Below are positions 11,977 through 23,642 of a stretch of 64,000 nucleotides of DNA, one piece after another. Position 1 is the first letter of the stretch; each line of letters opens with the position of its first letter. The DNA comes from Taxillus chinensis. Its lineage: Eukaryota > Streptophyta > Magnoliopsida > Santalales > Loranthaceae. The DNA lies in NCBI GenBank assembly GCA_023512835.1, contig CM042091.1, positions 17,687,506 to 17,751,505 of the forward strand. The letters are read 5' to 3'. The notes beneath the pieces were generated by a model that did not search any database, was not told the DNA's origin, and saw only the letters and a program-made list of their open reading frames with translations. The position numbers and the translations under genes are program-made.

Positions 11977-14865
11977 GTTGTCTTCTCTACCACCCCATGC
12001 TGTGCTGGACCACTACACCAGGCCACCACCATGCCAAATTGCCAGGCCACCACCCCACGCCCGACCAACCCACACCGTGCCTACCCATGCTGATCCGAGC
12101 TGAGCCGCCCCACCCGAGCTGCACCGGTGGCCACGCCGAGCCTCCTTCTCGCCGCCCCAAATCATTCCCAAAACCCACATCCCTTTGCTATTTAAGAGTC
12201 TCCAAGAAATCGTCGCGGGGGGCTCCTCTTCGGTTCCAAAAAATCAAGAATAAAAAAAACCTTTGCCCCCTCTCTTCTCGACTCCTCTTCCACCCGGCTC
12301 CTAACAATTCCCCCACCCCGAAAATCCACACTCGCTCATCGTATCCCCTCTCATCCTCCCGTCTTCTCCCTCTGGCTCCATAAACCTAAACGCACCGCCC
12401 TCCATCATTCTCTCTTCCTCCGCCCTAAAAATCCAAACCATTACGCTCACTCCTCTCTTGCTCCGAAAATCCTAGAACCTAGCCCCCCTGGCTTCTTCTT
12501 CCTCCCTGAAAAAATAAAACTCGTTCATTCCCCTCTTCCTCCATCGAGGTCACAAATCCCCACTCCCTTGACCAAGAATCCATTTCGCCGGTTACAAAAT
12601 CCCCCATCATCTTCATTACTAAAAAAATTCCCTCTTTGGACGGACCTCCCTTCGTTGGCCGCTAAAGATCCTGGAAGATATGAACAGAAGAGGGAGAGGG
12701 GAGGCCTTAGCGCGCCACAATAGTCGGCCGGAGCTTAGGGAAAGAGGCAACCAGCTCGTAAGCAGAAGAAGGTCACTGCGTCAACGAATGGGACATCGCG
12801 TTTTCTCTAAGTGGTGGGTTCTTCTTCTTGCCTGTTTTCGTGGCAATTTTGTTCATAAGACTGAGATGTTTCTCTATGCGATATCTGATGTTGTGTCTTA
12901 ATCTGAGTTTTGTGTTTCCGTGGGTGGTATTGTTATTCTTATTGCCTGGGTAGTGTTGACGTGCATGCCTTTGTTTTTTATTTTTGTTGGGGTAATCGTA
13001 ATTTGCTTCATGATGGGTGAGTGCATGTCTTCATAAGAGGAAAAACAAAAAAACAAAAAAAAACAATAAGGGGTGTGACTTGTTTGGTATTCAAATATGT
13101 GGACTTGTGATCTGAGTTATGTAAGCTGAGTTTTGTTCCCATATAACTATATTCTCTATTTGCTTCTGGTTAATCTGGTTTCAAAACATGTGAGGATTTG
13201 GGTCTGTGTGATTACTTGGGTTGAAACATTTTGGTTTTGTTTGATTTTCAGCTCTTGGTATTGGGTTGTTTACACCTTTATTTTCTATCTTATTTCAGTT
13301 TGTTCTTCTTTTTTTTGAATGTCTTCATTTGGTTTGTTTTTAGGCTGTCCTGTTTGTGTGTTTGCAGTTTGGTTGTTTGTTCTCAAGGGTGTCTGGCTTA
13401 ATTTAGAAATAATTTTAGTCTTTTGCTTTTAAGTCATGTTAATGTTTGGTTACTGGCTTTGTTTGAGTTCTCCTGGTTTGGTTATTTTGGATACGAAATT
13501 CTGGTTTTGTTCGGCCTTTTTTTTTTTTTTTTTTTTTGTATTATTGCATTGCTGATTTGTTTTCCCTCTGCCATCCCTGTTTTTCTTTGATTTATGTTTT
13601 GTTTTCCTGACGAATGGGTTGGGCGAGTTCCGGGTGTTGGGGCCCTCTCTTCCTGCCTCCATCAGTTTTGTGTCCAGTGCGGCTGGCTTCAGTATTCTAA
13701 AAGAGCGTGGTTTTTTTGTTTTTGTTTTTGTTTTTTTTCCTTTGTTTTGTATCATTTCACTTTGAGCGGTAGGATGATGTTAAGTTGGGTCATTTGTAAT
13801 TTTGGATTATGTAACCCAATGCCCATGATGTTGTAATATATAAAAAAAAACAAAAACAAAAAAAAAAAAAAAAAAAAGAGAAGCAAAAGAGAGAGAGAAA
13901 AGAAAAGAAAAAAGAAAAGAGAAAAATTGAGCTTATTTTCTTTATGGATGTCACAATCACACATAATACACTTATGTTTATTTGTATTTAATTCTTATTA
14001 TTTTTTTAAAAAAACAAATAAAAAAAACTAATCATTTTTTAAATAAAAAAATATTTTCTAAAGAAAAGCAAAAACAAAAAAATATTTAAAAAAAAACAAC
14101 TTTCCTTTAACAAAAAGAAATGTTTTCAAAAAAAAAAAACTATTTTCTCAAAACAAGTCATTTGCCTAAACTTTGTTTTTTTAAATAAAACGAAACATGA
14201 CCAAAAAAAAAAACCTTTCTTACATGAAAGATGCATTAAAAAATTCTTTTAAACACTTAGGCTTTTTAAACACTTTACTTTTACTTCTATCATTTCTTTA
14301 CCTTTAGCATCGTGGTAGCTTTTAGTTTAGAATGTTAATATAGGACTTAGAATAAATTTAACTTTGGTTTTTCTTTTAAACCTTTAGATAACTTAGGGTT
14401 AGTTTGAACTTTAACAAAGAATAAAATAAATAAATAAATAAATTAGGATCTTTAGAAATAAATAACTTAAAAAAACATTAGGATCTTCTTAAAAAAACAA
14501 AGCAAAAAACAAAAAAACACACAAAGAAAAACAAAAAAAACAAAAAAAACAAAAACAAAACAAACAAAACAAAACAAAAACAAAAAAAAAAAAACGTTAG
14601 GATCTTCTTTCAACAAATGACTTAAGAAATAAAGAATAGACCTTTATGTCATATGTAAATTCAACATCACTTTTAGATTAGTTACACTTAGTTAATAGTT
14701 AAAATAAGTTAGAAACCTCCAAACCCTTAAGATAGATACCAAAAGAGTGTTGTAGGGGTACTAGTCCTTCCTCACGCATAACCAATTCCCGAGCCCATCC
14801 CTAAGCGGTATATATAATTTTCCTCCTGAACGGAATCTGGTGATGACAGTAAGGCATAGAGAAAT
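11977..14865 (+). mobile_element. LTR-like repeat B, plus-strand copy, right part
   Basis: Repeat B continues here after the hAT insertion. The C-rich segment at 11985-12080 matches the reverse complement of 28.38-28.45 kb, and the segment around 14.74-14.85 kb matches 26.34-26.53 kb. Internally it has a C/T-rich part (12.2-12.65 kb), a T/G-rich part (13.1-13.8 kb) and long A-rich runs (13.85-14.6 kb). Small frames such as 11997-12383 are low-complexity and not convincing genes. The right border is approximate. The family is unidentified; its size and ends suggest a long LTR, possibly of a Tat/Ogre-like Gypsy element, which is only a guess. Confidence 0.5.
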
Positions 14866-15880
14866 CCAATTCTATATTTTTCCTTTAGTCAAATTATTAG
14901 TTTAAATTGTTTTGTTTAATTTACATTATTGCTTGATAAAAAAAATGATTCCTCAAACATATTTGGAATTTGTCAATTTTAGTACTTATTAGTTAGCATA
15001 GTTATTCTTCGTGGGATCAATACATCGAGGTCGAAATATACATCTATTTATTACTTGACTTGTACACTACAGTAAGCCGTATAAACTTTCGGTCATTTCT
15101 CCACTTACAAACTATTCTTTTTTGCATATAATATCATAAATAACATTATATTGACTATATCACTACACTATATTATTAGTTGATTTTATTTGTATTAAAT
15201 ATATGACTAATACATGAGGTGTATGATCAAGTTTATGCGGTTTTTGAAATTGCTTCTCTTCAAAATAAAAATAATTTCGGTAGTAATCTTGTTTTTGATA
15301 ACGAGTTGCCTCATCGGGCAAAAAATATCTTTATTGACATTAAAAATTGTAGTAGAAATAATCAGAGACAGAGTGATGGCGGGACAAAGAGGGATGGTCC
15401 CCTTTGGTCGGCTATTTAGCCTTTTTAGTATATATTTTTAAAAACATTTACACTCACAACATGGGTTGAGCTACCCAATTTTACGCAGTGCAACACTCCA
15501 ATTCGGCCCCATCGCCCAAAATCCCTCTGGTTTGCTCTAATTCTAACCCTTTATCTTTGTCTCTACTCTGCTACCAATGAGCATTTTTAGTTCCGAATAT
15601 CACCAAAGTAAGACTTTAAACAAAATAAAAGACGATTTTCTAACTTTTATATATTGAAAGATAAATTGCTCCGAGCATTAATACAAATTCAATTATAAAT
15701 TATTTTAGTAAGGTAAAACACATTAATTTTTATTTTCCTTAAAAAATACATTGTAATAAATTAGTAATAATTATTTTATATTGTTTAGTTGTTAATGTTT
15801 TTAATTTGGTTAATATTATATGAATGAGAATTTTTTTTAATAGACGATACATCACTCGTTTTTGGAAATAATATTATCTC
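14866..15880. other. AT-rich intergenic DNA with LTR debris
   Basis: Positions 14.95-15.1 kb contain CTTCGTGGGATCAA followed by a cysteine-poor AT-rich stretch, resembling the 3' end of Athila-type LTRs. This is a weak match by eye. A short open frame at 15219-15419 has no recognisable domain. Nothing else is supported here. Confidence 0.35.
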
Positions 15881-15890
15881 TCACACACAC

Positions 15891-15899
15891 ATATATAAG
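15891..15899 (+). promoter_or_regulatory. Candidate TATA box of the X8-domain gene
   Basis: TATATAAG occurs about 480 bases upstream of the start codon, after a short CA-repeat. The DNA between it and the start codon is transcript-leader-like, with a C/T-rich stretch at 16230-16370. If used, the 5' untranslated region would be about 450 bases, which is long, so another start site closer to the ATG is possible. Confidence 0.3.
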
Positions 15900-16375
15900 T
15901 TGATGACTCGGTTTTCATCTGGCACTGGCGGAGTGTGAAAGGTGGCAGCCACACAGACACGCCAGGGCACCAGAGGAGCGTTGCGGCCAGCAGAGCAACC
16001 TGGTTCCCCCACAACAACAACAAGCGCTTCTTTTCTGTCAGATGCTAAACTAAATGCAAAAACACAAAAAAAAAAAAAAAAAAAACGAAAACACTAACTA
16101 CACTACACAGAAAATCACTTGAAGAACAGACAAAAAGGGTGGGAAATTTAAAAGTTTTTACTACAGACCGACACTGTTCTGGCTGGGCCACGCTGCCAAC
16201 CATTCCACACTGGCCACTAGTCTTTACCTCGATCATAGCTCACTCTCTCCCATACTTCATTTTATTTTCTATCCTTTTCCCACATTTTCTCTCACCCCTC
16301 CATCTCTTTCACACTTACTCCCTTCCTCACTCACTCTTTCAAGCTACCCTCGTCTATTTTTTTAATCAAGTACTA

Positions 16376-16961
16376 ATGGCTGCTGTGGTTCTTGTAGTGC
16401 TCATCTTGGCCATAACTGGTCACTCAAGTAAGCTCCACCAGTTTCATTATCTTCTTCTGTCTGTTTTTTCTTCATTTTTTGTTTTGTTGGGTAGAAAGGA
16501 GTCGGAATCCATCGTAACTTTATTTTACAAGTTCCTCTCCTCTGGGTTTTATGTTCATATTATTTTATAAAAAGAATACTCTGTTTTTCTATTGAATATT
16601 CTTAAAATTTCCTAGCGACTTATTTTTTCTCTCCTAAAACCCCCCACGCAATTTATTCTTAAAAATCCTAGTGGTCTGGGGATCTTCACAATGTCATGGA
16701 ATTTTGGAACCCATATTTTTTTAATTTTACACTTCTCTAAGAACCTTCTTCATTTTAGACCTCCTGAACATATTATAGGTTGAGGAAATGAAATTATATC
16801 TATGGATCCATTTGTTTTTTTTTCCACACGGGTAATTGATATTGCTTTTCTTCAGCTTTGTTCTTCCTTAGGGGCTTATCTGCTTCTCCTTCTGTTTTCA
16901 TACATACATATATAAATATACATACATATATAAATATACATACATACATATATATACATAC

Positions 16962-17004
<43 letters not shown>

Positions 17005-17005
17005 A

Positions 17006-17040
<35 letters not shown>

Positions 17041-19603
17041 CATATATATACATACATATATATATACATACATATATATATATATACATACATATATAAA
17101 TATATATACATATATATATATATATATGATTTTTACTATTTGGGGTTTGGTAGGTGCCAACTGGTGTGTGTGCAGGAATGGATTGGGTGACACAGTGCTG
17201 CAGAAGACTTTGGATTATGCATGTGGAGCAGGGGCAGACTGTAATCCAACCCATCAGAACGGCGTTTGCTTTAGCCCCAACACCGTAAGGGCTCACTGCT
17301 CCTATGCAGTCAATAGCTATTACCAGAAGAAAAATCAAGGTCCCGGCACATGCGACTTTTCAGGCACTACTCAAGTTGTTACATCTGACCCAAGTAAGTC
17401 CCTTAGACCCCCATTCTTATTCTGGGCTATCAGATCAAGTAGAACTGACATTTTTTTTGTTTTGGGTGTAACAACTGTTTTCATGGTTGGTTTGAAGGCA
17501 CTGGTGGTACTTGCACTTATCCTGCGAGTCCGAGGTACGAATTTCTTGCCCTTTCCTTCTTGTGCCAGTTGAATATTAATACATTTCTCGTTGATTTCTC
17601 TGTATTTTTATTTATTTATTTACTTTTAAGAAAGTAGGTTTCTCTGTTAAACATAACAATAGAACAACATCATAGAACTGAACCAAAACAACAAAATTTA
17701 GTTGACAGGATTAGTTCAAAAAGGAGTACATGTAGGAGGATAAGAGCATTAACATTAGATATTCAATTATTTTTTTTAAATTTATACATTTAAATTATTT
17801 TTTATTTCTCTCTATAAATATATGAATTTTTAAAATTATACTTTATATTATTAAAATAGTATTTTATATTATTTTTTATTTAATAATAATTTTTTTATAA
17901 TTTAATATGAAATAAAAGTAAATGTTATAGGAAATATGAAATAGAGAAATAATAGAAAATTTTTCTATATAATTTAATAATGACAAGAAGTTAATAGCAT
18001 TTTTTAATATATTAAAAAAATTATATAAACACACAGAAAAAGTTAAATTTAGTATATGGGCTGTGGATGATGATTTTATGATTTTTTTTTATTTTTTTCT
18101 CTAAATATAAACAAATAGATTCTATAGGAAATTTACTACTATTCTAAATTTCTTCTCTATGTATGGATGCTTCAAACTCTAATTTGAGAGCTTGGTATTT
18201 TTTAAACCCAACCATAGCTTTTTATATGGTCTCCTAAACCCAATTTTTTTTGTCAGGCTAAATACTCTCGCTTGATTTTGAAATGCAGTGCACTTGAATA
18301 TTAAAATACTAAGCTTAGAGTCCAATGCCGCACATGATACATTTGTGCAAGAAAATATAAAAATGCTGACATGGTGTGTATTTATTACTTTACAAGTTTT
18401 AATACTTTTTATTGTCTAATGAATATATATCAAATTCAATGACGTATTTATCTATAAAGAGTTTTTTGTACAGTTGTCATTTGATGATTGCACGCATTGT
18501 GAAAATAATAAAATAATTACACAAAGCTAGAATTTTATTTTTAAGGAACTTCATTTTCAAGTTTATTTTGTGTAAGCTTTAGTCATTTTCAACTTGACGT
18601 GGCAGCATTTCATCTGCTTAATAATTTAGTCAGCTACACGTGATTTGGCCACAACAGGTGTGCGCGAGAGGCACAAGTACAACTGTACAAGGGTAGTAGA
18701 CCTTTCGCTGGACTTGCATCAAGCTTTCTTTACCACCTTTGCCCATGTTAGAGCAGGGCTAAGGGGTTTGAGTCCATTGAGAACTTCAATGGTCTTTAGA
18801 TGATTGAAGACCGTTACCGCTGTACAAAGGGCCAGATGATGGGCCTTCAGATCTATTAATGTTTGTTGGGCCATCTTTCAATGATCTATATTTTGCCAAC
18901 TGGAATAATTGAATCAGACAAAGATAGTAAACAAACAAACAACAAAGAACAAGCTAATTTTTAGTTTTAGCATAGGATACAGCTGCCATTAATTTTACCA
19001 TAAGAATTCCAAATGGAGAGGGTTCGGGGGAATTATGATTTATAATTGTTCTCCAATTCAGTTATTGAGTTGATATGCAAGTCCCACGCCACTTTGAAAG
19101 GGTTGAGTGAGTGAATATGTTATAGCTCATTGAAAAAACAGTCAAGTCAAGTGTAATTCATAATGCTGCGTAGAGGAAAACATCATCAATATACGCTGAA
19201 TGGCAAACCTCAAAATGTGGTGTGCTTCAGTTGTTTTTTTGGTCACTGCAGTTTTGCATTCCTTGACGTGTTTAGTTTCCAAGCATGTGGTTTTTAGGAC
19301 TGATGTCTTGTCCTCCTTTTTCTCTAATTCAGTGCTGCAGGCAGTAGTACAAACCCAGCCATCGGGACCCCCTCAACCACGACGCCATCCACCTCCACAA
19401 ACCCGACCAGTGGCACCACACCTCGTACTGTCAATGCTCCATACACTGCAACACCGGGCGTGATAGGAGGCGTTGGCAATGGCATGGGACCATCTACTGG
19501 GATCAACACAGACATCAGCCATGGTGGGTTCTTGCTTAATGCCAGTTTGTTCTCTTTCTTGATAGCCCTCTTGTTTTCAAGTCTCGTCGTTGTCTGGGAC
19601 TGA
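16376..19603 (+). CDS. PDCB: X8-domain GPI-anchored protein (plasmodesmata callose-binding type)
   Basis: Four exons are inferred from GT-AG sites that keep one frame: 16376-16427, 17154-17393, 17498-17534 and 19333-19603. They give 199 residues. Residues 1-18 are a hydrophobic signal peptide. Residues 19-103 form an X8 (CBM43) domain with eight Cys at 22, 24, 41, 47, 56, 66, 84 and 103, and the typical start ANWCVC and core [12 protein letters not shown] Ser/Thr/Pro/Gly linker (about 104-172) follows, then a hydrophobic tail ending FSSLVVVWD that fits GPI-anchor addition. Proteins of this layout bind callose (beta-1,3-glucan) at the neck of plasmodesmata and influence cell-to-cell transport; that role is taken from the family. 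Intron 1 (726 bp) contains a long TA/TACA repeat near the acceptor and intron 3 is 1.8 kb. The gene looks intact. Which PDCB paralogue it is cannot be told. Confidence 0.9.
16898..17128. repeat. (TACA/TATA)n repeat in intron 1 of the X8 gene
   Basis: About 230 bases of imperfect TACATACATATATA repeats end only ~25 bases before the splice acceptor at 17153. Open frames across it (Tyr-Ile repeats) are artefacts. Confidence 0.95.
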
Positions 19604-19836
19604 TAAAAAGCAGAAAGGGCCGGGGTTTTCTGTGGTGGCTATCGGTAATATGAATATAGTTGGGTGCACTTGCGATTCCACCACTTGTTTTTAGGGTGTT
19701 TATCATCTTCACTGGAAGTTCTTGGCAGGTATTGTAAATCAGATCAGCTAGTCCTACTCTTGTGAACTGAATGTGCTATGTTAAAAGTTATTTTTAAATC
19801 TTGTGTAGTGCTAAATTATTTTGTTGTTCTCCTTTT

Positions 19837-19842
19837 AATAAA
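19837..19842 (+). terminator. Candidate polyadenylation signal AATAAA
   Basis: AATAAA lies 234 bases after the stop codon of the X8-domain gene in a T-rich context, a plausible distance for a plant 3' end. No other equally good signal was noticed nearer the stop. Confidence 0.45.
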
Positions 19843-19849
19843 ATTCTGA

Positions 19850-20505
19850 AGCAGCATATATTCATATGACTTAATATGAGGTTCTACAACGTAATTTGTG
19901 TTTTTTAAAATTTTCAAAAAATCCTGAATCTGTCGCATTGATGAGAAGTTCAATGATCCGATTTTGCATGTTAACCGATTGGTAACGCTCACGTGTTTTT
20001 AAATTTCAATTCAGTGAAAGTATAATATTGGCCTGTTTGAATTTTTTTCAAAAGTAGGATTATTTAAAAAAATTATAAAATTATATTTTTTATAAATATT
20101 TTTAAATTATCTGAATATATTATATTAAAAATTATTTATTTTTAAAAATAACATATCATAACAAACGGTATTTGGTCATTTTAATTCATTTTTAATGACC
20201 AGTAAATCAACTATATAGTTAAATTCAATAAGCATCAAGAAATCAGCATAGCATGCTAAGGAAAATCTGCATATACACGACGCTATTTACCCACAGAGGA
20301 TAAAGGAGTTAGTGCATTGGCGGCCTCTGGGCATCATCATGAGCCTAACATTATTTCTGATTAATATTGATGGCGCCATGATTCTAAAAGCTCAATCGTC
20401 ACGGACCTAACATTAATTCTGATTAACATTGATTGTGTCATAATTTTGAAAGGTGAAGAAAAAAAGCCTATATTTCACTGACTACTATAATAATCTGACA
20501 AACTA
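19850..20505. other. AT-rich intergenic region with a short tandem duplication
   Basis: No gene is seen. Positions 20343-20464 are two imperfect tandem copies of a ~62-bp unit, each starting with CCTAACATTA followed by TTCTGATTAA. Confidence 0.6.
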
Positions 20506-20508
20506 TAA

Positions 20509-21532
20509 TAGCATGTTTGGTATGCGATAAAAAAATAAAAGAAATCAGATTGCATTCATTTTCTGCGTTTGGTACGAAAATAGATGAAAGATTAAGATTC
20601 CCATGAAAATATTATATCTCCATGTAGGAAAAAATTGATTCCTCTAACTTTTTTGGTTTACAAAGATTTCCTTAGATAAGTGAACCATTTTATTTTTTAC
20701 CTTTTATTAGTATTATGTTTTTTTTTCACATCTCACCCATCACAATGTTCTCCCCCTCTATATCTCCCTCTCCCTCACTCATCCCACCCTACACTCTCTC
20801 TCCCACGTAGCCCCACTACGGCCTCGCAACCCACAACCACTGTCGTGCCATCTCTCCATGATCGCGTGCACCCTCTCTCTTGGGTGTAGAACTTGAACTA
20901 GATCTCAGGGTTCTGGATAGCACTTATGTTGAATTCATCCGGGGGCAGATAGATATGGGGCCCGATGCTGGAAAGGTCGATGACCAAGGCATTGGGATGT
21001 GGATCCGAGCATCGCTAAGGAGTACGCTGACCTTGTCAAGAAGGAAGTGGTTGAGGTTGGTGTCGAGGGCAGCCTTGTGGGTGTTTCATGGTCTAAAACA
21101 CGGAAACCTTGAAGAAGAGCTCTTGGGCCTTGGGGAAGACCATGCCATCCTCGACATGGAAGGTATAGGGGGAGGTGCTAACGCTAACGATGAAGCTGGG
21201 CTTGAAGGGCTTGCTCGCGTCTTCCTTGAGCGACGTGCCTGTGCGTACTCCCACACCCACCATTACACCACCCTGTGCCCTCTCTCCACGGTCGCCGCCA
21301 CCACCACTGCACTAGATTTGCGCCAAAACAAATGCATCGTGTTGAAAGAGACAAAAGCAAAATAAAAGGAGATAAGGATATTTTGGTCATTCGATAATTT
21401 CATTACCTTCCATTCCCATGTATTCCAAACGCAGGTAAAGTAATTAAAAATTTCATTCCATTTCCTATGTTAATTTTATTCCCATGATGATTCCATTCCC
21501 TCCAATATGATTCTCGCATACCAAACAGGGCC
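20509..21532. mobile_element. Non-autonomous PIF/Harbinger-like element with TAA target duplication
   Basis: The left end TAGCATGTTTGGTATGCGA and the reverse complement of the right end GGCCCTGTTTGGTATGCGA are inverted repeats that match over their inner 14 bases. The element is flanked by TAA on both sides (20506-20508 and 21533-21535), the TWA duplication typical of PIF/Harbinger. It is 1,024 bp long and no transposase is present. The middle (about 20.75-21.35 kb) is clearly more GC-rich than its ends and contains a 161-codon frame (20880-21365) with no domain I recognise; it may be captured host sequence. hAT-type ends are an alternative, but the 3-bp duplication argues against that. Confidence 0.65.
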
Positions 21533-21756
21533 TAAGGGGTAGCTAGAAGTAACTATGAACATTCCCTTGGTGCCTTCACCTATTCATGTCACAAACTGTA
21601 TTCAACCAACTATTGTGTTGTACTTGAGAGCACAAAAAAAACCCAACAGTGTATATTTTTTAGTTAGAGAGAAAGACATGGTTTGCAAGGGATAATAATG
21701 TAGAGATTTTTAAGACAGTGCCCAAGGAAAGGAGAAGAGAATAATACTTGATAGAT

Positions 21757-22382
21757 TGTATTGACCCATGTTTGGGGATTTGAGAAGTTAGTCAATTGTG
21801 TGTTTGGGCAAGGACTCTTGGTTATACGGTTAGCGGGAGTCTGAGGGCGCAACACCTCGGCAGGAATCTCATTGGCTGGTCAGCGAGCAGGGTTCAAGGG
21901 GACAGCGCCCTGGAAGCCAAATTATTTTAGAGAGGATAAAATAGATTGTTGTGTGAATGCTTGGTCGATGCAGCCTTGGTCGATGTGGGAGTGGTCGACT
22001 TGGCACAATGATTGGTCGAGGTCGACCAGGGGAGATTCCAGAGAGTTTTCTTTGAGTTGGTCGATACAAGATGATTTTCGATGTGTGGTTGATGTATGGT
22101 CGACGTGGCATGGGAGGGGTCGAGGTCGACTAGAGTAGAATCCCAAGAGCTTTTCCATGTGCGTATTGTTCGACGTAGAATATGGTCGACATGTGGCCGA
22201 TGTGGTCGACCAAAATGCAGATCGACCATATTTGCAATGAAGATTGGTTGGTGTGGGTTATTGGTCGATGTGGTCAATCCATGAGTGTTTTTGGTTGATG
22301 TTGACCCTGCAACAACATATTTTTGATATATGACTTTCTGTTATGCGATTTTAGGTTTTATGGGTTTTTCATTTTGAAGACG

Positions 22383-22475
<93 letters not shown>

Positions 22476-23637
22476 CCCAGCCGATCGTGGTTGTTGCGTT
22501 CTTGTGGGTGGACAACATCTAGTGAGGAGGAGCAAGGAGCAAGGAGAATCTTCCAATTTTAAACCTTAAGGTAACCGAAGTTAAGGTAAGCATTTTGTAC
22601 TTTCTTGAACTTATTCTAGGGTTAGGTCTTGAGGTAGATGATATGAGTATGTATATATGTAAATTCATATAGGTGAATCTCTTATATGAATGTTAGCCTT
22701 TATTAGCGTGCTATACTTGTGGGTGTTGATGAGTCTGTGGTTAGTGGGGATTAAGGGTCCATTTCGTGGTAGTTGATTAGGGAGACCGTCGGGGTGTCCA
22801 TTGCTAGCGTTTGTTTGTGTTAGTTTCGCGATAAGATTTCATGGGAAAATTACAGGAGGGCATGTTGGAGGTTAACATAGCTTGTAAATGAGGCTTGTGT
22901 GATATGTATGTGTTGAGTGTATTGGTTTAGGAATATCATTGTCAATTATATAATGTGTCGTAATGTACGCTCTATGGTGTGTTCTTGTTATGAGTGTGAA
23001 AATGTATTATTGTGTTGTACTTTAAATTGTGCTATGTGGAATGTACTCTATATTGTGCTGTGGAATTGTGATGTGAGGCCTGTGTGGTTGTGGTAGCATG
23101 TGTGGTTGTAGTTGTGATAGCCTGTACGGCTGTGCTGGCGGTTGAGGAAACTGTGTGGCTTGCTTATGTGTTGTCTAAATTATGAGTACCATGAAGTTAA
23201 AACGTTGATTATAAACTGTTTGTGTATTATTGACATGACACTGCACATACACACTTATCATGTAGATACTAGAAGCATGAGATGGGTTGGAAAGACATGA
23301 TCCGTCCTAAGTTGTGGTTATTCACCATTCCTGTTATGATTTGTTTCTTTTCGGGAACCTATGAGCATTAGGCGGGACACTAAGGTAGAAGATTGAGTTT
23401 ATTATTTTATTACTTTTTATATTAAGTTATGTTGAGGAAACTAATGTAACGCCATTGAGAAATGATGTAAAATAGATTTGTCTATCTAATAAAAACATGT
23501 GGTGTTGGCTTGTAAATGCGTGCTATGTTTGTTTGTGATATTCTATGTGGTATTGTTTAACCTTATCCATTGCCCACCGAGTGGGTAGAGGGGGGTCACA
23601 AACCAGTTTCCTCAGATTGGAAGTCTGGGGCGTGACA
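21757..23637 (+). mobile_element. Solo LTR D1
   Basis: This 1,881-bp block starts TGTATTGACCCATG and ends GGGGCGTGACA. The flanks TAGAT (21752-21756) and TAAAT (23638-23642) are a 5-bp target duplication with one mismatch. Its first kilobase is an inverted copy of D0. Positions 21960-22300 are rich in TCGACCA/TGGTCGA motifs and are followed by a pure (GA)n tract at 22385-22473. From 22.6 kb on it is T/G-rich leader-like sequence. It is non-coding. Confidence 0.65.
22385..22473. repeat. (GA)n microsatellite in D1
   Basis: About 89 bases of uninterrupted GA lie just after the TCGACCA block of LTR D1. Frames across it are artefacts. Confidence 0.95.
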
Positions 23638-23642
23638 TAAAT

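Noticed and set aside
11997..12383. 128-codon Pro/His-rich frame
   Set aside because: It lies in the C-rich part of repeat B, with no domain; the inverted B copy at 28.4 kb does not keep the frame.
16800..17338. Several Tyr/Ile/Met-rich frames on both strands
   Set aside because: They come from the TA/TACA repeat in intron 1 of the X8-domain gene.
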